Shown: positions 59,247 through 64,000 of the stretch, piece after piece
Position numbering within the stretch: position 1 is the stretch's first letter
Layout of the letters: the number at the start of each line of letters is the position of its first letter
From: Streptomyces sp. TRM49041
GTDB lineage: Bacteria > Actinomycetota > Actinomycetes > Streptomycetales > Streptomycetaceae
Direction of reading: 5' to 3'
Assembly (NCBI RefSeq): GCF_008271805.1
Contig: NZ_VSRY01000133.1
Location: 22,316-86,315, forward strand
Length of the DNA: 64,000 nucleotides
Made by a program: the position numbers and the translations under genes
The notes under the pieces: model-generated
What the model was told of the DNA's origin: nothing
Seen by the model: only the letters and a program-made list of their open reading frames with translations
Database searches by the model: none

Positions 59247-60269
59247 GTGACGACGAGCATCACCGATGTCGCGAAGGCGTCGGGTGTTTCGGCGTCCACT
59301 GTCTCGCGCGCGCTGCGCGGGCAGCCAGGGGTCTCCGAGGAGGTCCGGGCGAAGATCGTCCACATTGCCGCCTCGCTCGGCTACACGGCGTCACGCAATG
59401 CCTCGGGGCTGGCCAGTCGTCGGACCCTGACTGTCGGCGTCCTCACCCCCTTTGTGGGTCGCTGGTTCTTCGGCCGCGTCATCGAATCCGTGGAGAAGAA
59501 GCTCAGCGCCTCCGGATACGACCTGCTCCTCTACAACGTCGGTTCGGCGGAGGCAAGGGAGCGTTTCTTCACCGCCATGCCCGCCCGCAAGCGGGTCGAC
59601 GCACTGCTGTCGCTGCTGGTTCTCACAGAGGATGAGGCAACGTCTTTGAGGTCGCTGGGCGTTCCCCTCGTCTCTGTCGTGGGTGGGCCCAGGCCAGGGT
59701 TCGCCACGGTCGGCATCAATGACCGGGCCGGGGCGAGGATGGCGGTGCGACACCTTGTCAACCTGGGACACCGGCGCATCGCTCTCATCGGCACCGGGCC
59801 CACGGCGCCCATGCACTGGACCACTCCGATCGAGCGGCGCCGGGCCTACATGGAGACTTTGGAGGAAGCCGGCATCCCCTTCGATCCGGAGCTCGAGGTC
59901 GATGGGGAGTACACGGTGGCGGGTGGAGAGCGTGCGATGATCCGGCTGCTCACGGCGGTGCGTCCGCCGACCGCCGTGTTCGCCCAGTCCGACGAGATGG
60001 CCATGGGTGCCCTTCGAGCCCTGCGTCGCCTTGGGCTGCGTGTTCCGGAGGACATGAGTCTTGTCGGGTTCGACGACCACGAACTCGCCGAGGTGGTGGG
60101 CCTGACCACGGTGGCACAGCCTGTCGCCGCGCAGGGGGCCGCTGCCGCCCGCATCCTTTTGGACCGGATAAGCAACCCCGACGCCGACGAGCCGGAGTTC
60201 GTAGAGCTGCCCGTGGAGCTCGTGGCGCGGGAAACCACCGGCCCGCTGCCCTCCTCTTCAGACCGGTAG
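59247..60269 (+). CDS. LacI family transcriptional regulator (copy A)
   Basis: A 340-residue LacI/GalR repressor. HTH ~1-20 (SITDVAKASGVSASTVSRAL), hinge/hinge helix ~45-58, and the ligand domain with GVLTPFVGRWFFGRVIESVE, VRHLVNLGHRRIALIG, PTAVFAQSDEMAMGALRALR and LVGFDDHELAEVVGLTTVAQ. It is a close paralogue of 62625-63644. GTG 59247 has GGGAGG upstream. It probably controls the adjacent SBP gene and may recognise the CAAACGTTTG operators. Confidence 0.93.
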   Translation: MTTSITDVAKASGVSASTVSRALRGQPGVSEEVRAKIVHIAASLGYTASRNASGLASRRTLTVGVLTPFVGRWFFGRVIESVEKKLSASGYDLLLYNVGSAEARERFFTAMPARKRVDALLSLLVLTEDEATSLRSLGVPLVSVVGGPRPGFATVGINDRAGARMAVRHLVNLGHRRIALIGTGPTAPMHWTTPIERRRAYMETLEEAGIPFDPELEVDGEYTVAGGERAMIRLLTAVRPPTAVFAQSDEMAMGALRALRRLGLRVPEDMSLVGFDDHELAEVVGLTTVAQPVAAQGAAAARILLDRISNPDADEPEFVELPVELVARETTGPLPSSSDR

Positions 60270-60509
60270 GTGACCGGCCGGTCCGGGATCACAGAGAAAG
60301 ATCGAAGCCCGGGGCGAGCGTGTACCCGGCCTACCGCACACGGCGCTGCGGCCGAGGCGGTGTGGTGCGCAGCGCCTCGCGCGAGCCGCTTCCCGGATTC
60401 GCGACGACCGGATTGATCGCGGCGGACCGGGCCGGGGCAGTCGCCTCGGGCATCGGCGCCCCTGCGCGCCGCGCGCTCGCCCAGGAGCCTGGCGAGGGCG
60501 ACGGCGGTG

Positions 60510-61091
60510 CTGGAGTCCGGCGAGCAGGATGACCATCTGGAAGCCGACGCCCTGCCAGATGGACAGGACGATGATGGAGGCCAGGGCGGTGGCGGAGTCG
60601 CCGAGCCAGTCGAAGGCGCCCCAGTTGCCGAAGGTGAGGTGGGACAGGACGGAGTTGATCATGCCCTGGTCGCTGCGGGCGAGGATGAGCCGCCAGATGA
60701 CGGCTACCAGGGCCATGGGGAAGACGACCGGCATGAAGAACAGGGACCGGAACAGGCCGATGGCCTTGAGTTTGCGGTTGAGCAGGATGGCCAGGGCGAG
60801 GGCGAGGCCGGTCTGCAGGGGGACGACGACGGCGGCGAAGGTGAGGTTGTTGAGCAGGGCCCGCAGGAACGGGCCGGACAGGTCGGGGTCGGTGAACAGC
60901 CGCCGGTAGTGCTCCAGTCCGAAGAAGCTGGGCTCGAGGGGGGAGCCGAGGCGGACGTTGTAGAAGGACAGCACGACGGCGTGGATGAAGGGCACGCCGA
61001 CGAATGCGATCAGTCCGGCCAGGGCAGGGGCTGCCATCAGCAGCCCGTGCACCCGGTCGCGGTTCTCTCTTTTGGTGGCCGCGGAACGCAT
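60510..61091 (-). pseudogene. Sugar ABC transporter permease, C-terminal third missing
   Basis: The first ~194 residues are a normal MalF/UgpA-type permease: LLMAAPALAGLIAFVGVPFI, VVLSFYNVRLG, LNNLTFAAVVVPLQTGLALA, LFRSLFFMPVVFPMALVAVI and SIIVLSIWQGVGFQMVILLA. At 60510, just after VILLAGLQ, homology ends abruptly; the EAA loop that couples to the ATPase and the last membrane helices are absent, and downstream residues are frame-shift-like Arg/Pro sequence. The second permease expected in such operons is also missing. ATG 61091 lies 18 bases after the SBP B stop. Confidence 0.85.
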
Positions 61092-61108
61092 GGAAGGTGT
61101 CAGGCCCC

Positions 61109-62461
61109 TTATTCGACCGGGTAGCCGGCGTTGTCGGCGAAGTCCTGGTCGATGGCGCGGGCGGCCTTCGACAGGGCGGTCTTGGGGTCCGTACCGCCGT
61201 AGACGGCGCTGAGGGCCTTGCTGAACTCGGAGGTGACCACGGGGTAGCCGGCGGTCACCGGCCGGGTGACGGCGACGCAGGTGTCGGTGACGGGGGCCTG
61301 GCCGCAGGGCTTGGCGAGCTGGTCGGCGAAGAGCTGCAGCGGGCCGCCCTTCTTGTACAGCTCGCTCTTGGCCAGGGCGGTCACGGTGGCGGGCGGGGCG
61401 CCGTTGGCCCTGGTCATGGCGCCGACGTTGGTGTCGTTGAGGAGGTGGTCCAGGAACGCCCCGGCCGCCTTGCCGTTCTTCGACCCAGCGCCGATACCCC
61501 AGGCCCAGGAGCCCTGGCCGGTCTTGGGCCCGTTGCCGAAGTCGGGCAGCGGCAGCACGACGAGATCGTCACCCAGTGCCTGGCTGTAGGTCGGGTACTG
61601 CCAGTGGCCGACCCAGCTGAGCGCGACCCGGCCCTGGGCGAAGGCATTGCCGTCGGTGTTGGGGTCGACGTACGGCTTCCAGGACTGGACGGTCTTCATG
61701 GCCGAGACCACCTTCGGCGAATCGAGCGCGCCGGACGCCTTCCCGCCGTCGGTCAGAGTGCCGCCGGCCGACCAGACGACGGGTGAGAAACCGTAAGTGC
61801 CCCACTCGGTGGCCAGGCCGTAGTTCTCCGAGATGTCCAGGGTCCTGCCGTCGGCGTCCCTGGCCTTCAGCGCCGCGAGCGCTGCGGTGAACTCCCCCGC
61901 CGTCCAGGTGTCGCCCGGCTCGGCCGGGTACTTCACACCCGCGGCGTCCAGCAGCTTCCTGTTGCCGTAGACACCCAGACCCGAGTCGTACATGCCCAGC
62001 CCGTACAGCCGGTCACCCACGGTGCCCTGCGCCTTGATCGCGTCGGTGGCGTTGGCGACAGTCCTGCCCGAGACATACGCATCGAGCGGGGCCAGCTTCT
62101 TGTTGTAGACGAAGTTCGCCATGGTCGGCCCGTCGAACTCCAGCACGTCCGGGAGATCGGCGGCGGCCGTGGCGGTGACGGTCTTGGTGTAGTCGTTGCC
62201 GGGTATCAGCTTCAGCTCGACCTTCACATCGTTCTGCGAGCTGTTGAACGCCTTGACCGCCGCCTGGACAGCCGCGTCCTCGCTCTTCTGGCCCTGATGG
62301 GCCCAGACACTGATCGTGCCCTTACCGCTGCCCGCTTCCGCGGCAGCGGGACCGGTGGCACCGCCCCCGCCTCCCCCACACGCGGCCAGCGCCGCCAGCG
62401 GAAGACTGAGAGCCAGGCCCGTACGGACCGCGTGACGGTAGTGAGTTCTTCTGCGGGTCAT
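61109..62461 (-). CDS. ABC transporter sugar-binding lipoprotein (copy B)
   Basis: A 450-residue protein with a lipoprotein signal (LALSLPLAALAACGG; lipobox LAAC), then ISVWAHQGQKSEDAAVQAAV, LPDVLEFDGPTMANFVYNKK, LYGLGMYDSGLGVYGNRKLL and PLPDFGNGPKTGQGSWAWG. It aligns throughout with copy A on the other strand. Upstream on the same strand is LacI B; downstream is the truncated permease. Ligand likely an oligosaccharide, perhaps fructan-derived given the neighbouring GH32 gene. Confidence 0.93.
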   Translation of the reverse strand: MTRRRTHYRHAVRTGLALSLPLAALAACGGGGGGATGPAAAEAGSGKGTISVWAHQGQKSEDAAVQAAVKAFNSSQNDVKVELKLIPGNDYTKTVTATAAADLPDVLEFDGPTMANFVYNKKLAPLDAYVSGRTVANATDAIKAQGTVGDRLYGLGMYDSGLGVYGNRKLLDAAGVKYPAEPGDTWTAGEFTAALAALKARDADGRTLDISENYGLATEWGTYGFSPVVWSAGGTLTDGGKASGALDSPKVVSAMKTVQSWKPYVDPNTDGNAFAQGRVALSWVGHWQYPTYSQALGDDLVVLPLPDFGNGPKTGQGSWAWGIGAGSKNGKAAGAFLDHLLNDTNVGAMTRANGAPPATVTALAKSELYKKGGPLQLFADQLAKPCGQAPVTDTCVAVTRPVTAGYPVVTSEFSKALSAVYGGTDPKTALSKAARAIDQDFADNAGYPVE

Positions 62462-62624
62462 GATCTCCGTCCGTGCATCGGTTCTGTCCCGGGGTGCGGG
62501 GGATGAGGGGTCGGGAGGGGATGAGAGAGTCGGCGTCGGGAAGGGGTTGGGAGGAGTGAGGGGGCAAGGGCGCCTTCCGGCTGCGGGACACGGGTGCGAG
62601 TGCGGTGCCGGGAGGAAAACGCGG

Positions 62625-63644
62625 TCACTGGGGGCCGCGCGGGCTGGGCGGGGCCGTGGTCTCGCGCAGCGCGAGGCGGATCGGGATCTGCTGGTAGGCG
62701 GGCGGCTCGGCGTTCGGGTCCGCCAGCTGCCGCAGCAGCAGCCGGGCGGCCTGCGCGCCCTGTTCGGCCACGGGCTGCGCGACGGTGGTGAGCCCTAACA
62801 CCTCGGCCAGTTCGTGGTCGTCGAAGCCGATGACCGACACGTCGTCCGGTGCCGTCAGCCGGTGCATCCGCAGCGCGCGCAGGGCGCCCATCGCCATCTC
62901 GTCGGACTGGGCGAACACCGCGGTGGGCGGCCGGACGGCAGCGAGCAGCTCGGTCATGGCCCGTTCGCCGCCCCTGACGGTGAAGTCACCGTCGGCCTCC
63001 AGGGCTGGATCATGTTCGATGCCCGCCTCGGCGAGCACGTCCAGGTAGGCCTGACGCCGCTCCCCCGGTGTCGTCCACTGCTGCGGTCCGCCGGCACCGG
63101 AGATCATGCCGATCCTGCGGTGGCCGAGGTTGACCAGATGCCGCACCGCCTGGGTGGCGCCCGACCGGTCGTCGATACCGACCACAGTGAACCCGGGCCG
63201 GGCGCCGCCGACCGTCGTGGCGAGCGGGACGCCGAGCGAACGCAGCGCGGCGGACTCCTCGCCGTCCGGGATGAGCAGCGACAGGACGGCGTCCACCCGC
63301 TTGCGGGCCGGCATCCTGGCGAAGAACCGCTTGCGGGCCTCGCGCGAGCCGAGGTTGTACAGCAGTACGTCGTACCCGGCGGCGCTCAGCACCTGCTCCG
63401 CGCCGTCGAGCACCTTGCCGAAGAACCAGCGGCCCACGTAAGGCGCCACCACGCCGATGGTGAACGTACGGCCGCTCGCCAGGGTCGACGCCGACCGGGA
63501 GGCCGTGTAGCCGAGCGAGGCGGCGACGATCTCGATCCGCGCCCGTACCTCCTCCGACACGCCCTCCCGGCCGCGCAGGGCGCGCGACACCGTGGACGCC
63601 GAGACACCGGCGGCACGGGCGACATCGGTGATGCTGACCGTCAC
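62625..63644 (-). CDS. LacI family transcriptional regulator (copy B)
   Basis: A 339-residue LacI/GalR repressor: HTH SITDVARAAGVSASTVSRAL, then GVVAPYVGRWFFGKVLDGAE, VRHLVNLGHRRIGMIS, PTAVFAQSDEMAMGALRALR, IGFDDHELAEVLGLTTVAQP. The recognition helix (VSASTVSRAL) is identical to copy A, predicting the same operator. GTG 63644 has GGAGG seven bases upstream. It is divergent from the partial gene at 63847, with operator-like sites between. Confidence 0.93.
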   Translation of the reverse strand: MTVSITDVARAAGVSASTVSRALRGREGVSEEVRARIEIVAASLGYTASRSASTLASGRTFTIGVVAPYVGRWFFGKVLDGAEQVLSAAGYDVLLYNLGSREARKRFFARMPARKRVDAVLSLLIPDGEESAALRSLGVPLATTVGGARPGFTVVGIDDRSGATQAVRHLVNLGHRRIGMISGAGGPQQWTTPGERRQAYLDVLAEAGIEHDPALEADGDFTVRGGERAMTELLAAVRPPTAVFAQSDEMAMGALRALRMHRLTAPDDVSVIGFDDHELAEVLGLTTVAQPVAEQGAQAARLLLRQLADPNAEPPAYQQIPIRLALRETTAPPSPRGPQ

Positions 63645-63735
63645 GACAGCTCCTCCACGACTGGCCTCCTTCATCCCCGATCACGGTGATGTGAGCGGGG
63701 GGTGTCCAGACCGTAAACCCGACCCCTCGGTTGCG

Positions 63736-63745
63736 CAAGCGTTTG
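63736..63745. promoter_or_regulatory. LacI-type operator CAAGCGTTTG
   Basis: In context GCGCAAGCGTTTGCG, one mismatch from CAAACGTTTG, between divergent LacI B and the gene at 63847. Confidence 0.75.
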
Positions 63746-63802
63746 CGTACTTATTTACTTCGCCTCCCTTTCGATCAGGGGGCCCTTCGCAGCTCATCAG
63801 CG

Positions 63803-63812
63803 CACGCGTTTG
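63803..63812. promoter_or_regulatory. Weaker LacI-type operator CACGCGTTTG
   Basis: Right half TTTG matches the neighbouring site; spaced 67 bases from it, 35 bases before the ATG at 63847. Confidence 0.5.
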
Positions 63813-63846
63813 AGTAGACATGCCCCGACACCCGCAGGGGTAGTCC

Positions 63847-64000
63847 ATGCGTTACGCCCCGCCCGGCCTCTGTGTGAACGACTTGCTGGGGGCGGAGGAC
63901 GGCGCGTACACCGTGCTGCATCTGCAGGGACCGTGGACGGACGACTTCGACCATCTGCGGATGGAGACCTCGTACGGCAGGGCCACCTCCACCGACCTGG
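63847..64000 (+). CDS. Probable glycoside hydrolase (GH32/GH43-like), N-terminal part cut by window edge
   Basis: ATG 63847, after AGGGGT, opens MRYAPPGLCVNDLLGAEDG followed by YTVLHLQGPWTDDFDHLRME and TSYGRATSTDL, continuing off the right edge. The pattern (short strand, then HLQGPW, then SYGRATSTDL, like the SYGxAxSxDLxxW of five-bladed propeller hydrolases) suggests a GH32/43/68-clan enzyme. Operators and the divergent LacI B gene point to sugar-controlled expression. Only 51 codons are visible, so the call is tentative. Confidence 0.6.
   Translation, partial: MRYAPPGLCVNDLLGAEDGAYTVLHLQGPWTDDFDHLRMETSYGRATSTDL

Overview
The window is high-GC actinobacterial DNA and is almost certainly Streptomyces. 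GTG starts and purine-rich ribosome binding sites are common, third codon positions are strongly G/C, and it carries a conservon (cvnA-E), three SpoIIE-type phosphatases, Rv1733c-, Acg- and DUF1876/1918/3040/3140/5133-type genes and a terpene synthase. The accessory gene content and the number of decayed genes suggest a chromosome arm rather than the core. I see no rRNA, tRNA, CRISPR array or intact insertion sequence.

Left part (1-19850): the end of a FUSC-like membrane protein, a short-chain dehydrogenase, a family 2 glycosyltransferase, a YbdK-type carboxylate-amine ligase, three large SpoIIE phosphatase/sensor proteins, an RpiR regulator, a methyltransferase, a slipin, and many small DUF proteins. 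Three remnants lie here: an N-terminally truncated fragment (770-1093), an internally deleted sugar-nucleotide epimerase (4787-5055), and an internally deleted, frameshifted nfeD still translationally coupled to its slipin partner (18513-19850).

Centre (20000-39670): a dormancy / low-oxygen island matching the OsdK-OsdR (DevS-DevR/DosR-like) locus of Streptomyces. It holds DoxX, an Rv1733c-family protein, two CBS-BON proteins, DUF1918, four universal stress proteins, nicotinate phosphoribosyltransferase, an Acg-type nitroreductase, two PPOX flavin proteins (one fused to an HTH), a lone cyclic-nucleotide-binding domain, DUF1876, the OsdR regulator and OsdK kinase, pyruvate phosphate dikinase and a flavohemoglobin. 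A 14-bp palindrome, GGG(A/C)C-N4-G(G/T)CCC, recurs in seven of its intergenic regions (an eighth has spacing 5) and is a strong candidate for the OsdR operator.

Right-centre (39940-54776): a cytochrome P450; a persulfide-detoxification locus (CstR-like repressor, frameshifted rhodanese, TauE/SafE exporter, CstB-like MBL-rhodanese protein) with three TACCCC-GGGGTA operators; a terpene synthase with a partner P450; a complete conservon whose CYP157-like P450 lacks the ExxR motif; a shattered P450 pseudogene; and a saccharopine-dehydrogenase-like gene divergent from a TetR gene across strong palindromes.

Right end (54777-64000): a sugar (probably fructan) utilisation region. It has a GH32 beta-fructosidase whose only sensible start codon reads ATC, a LacI-family fragment without its DNA-binding domain, two paralogous solute-binding-protein/LacI modules in opposite orientation, a permease truncated at about residue 194, LacI-type operators (CAAACGTTTG and variants), and the start of another probable glycosidase running off the edge.
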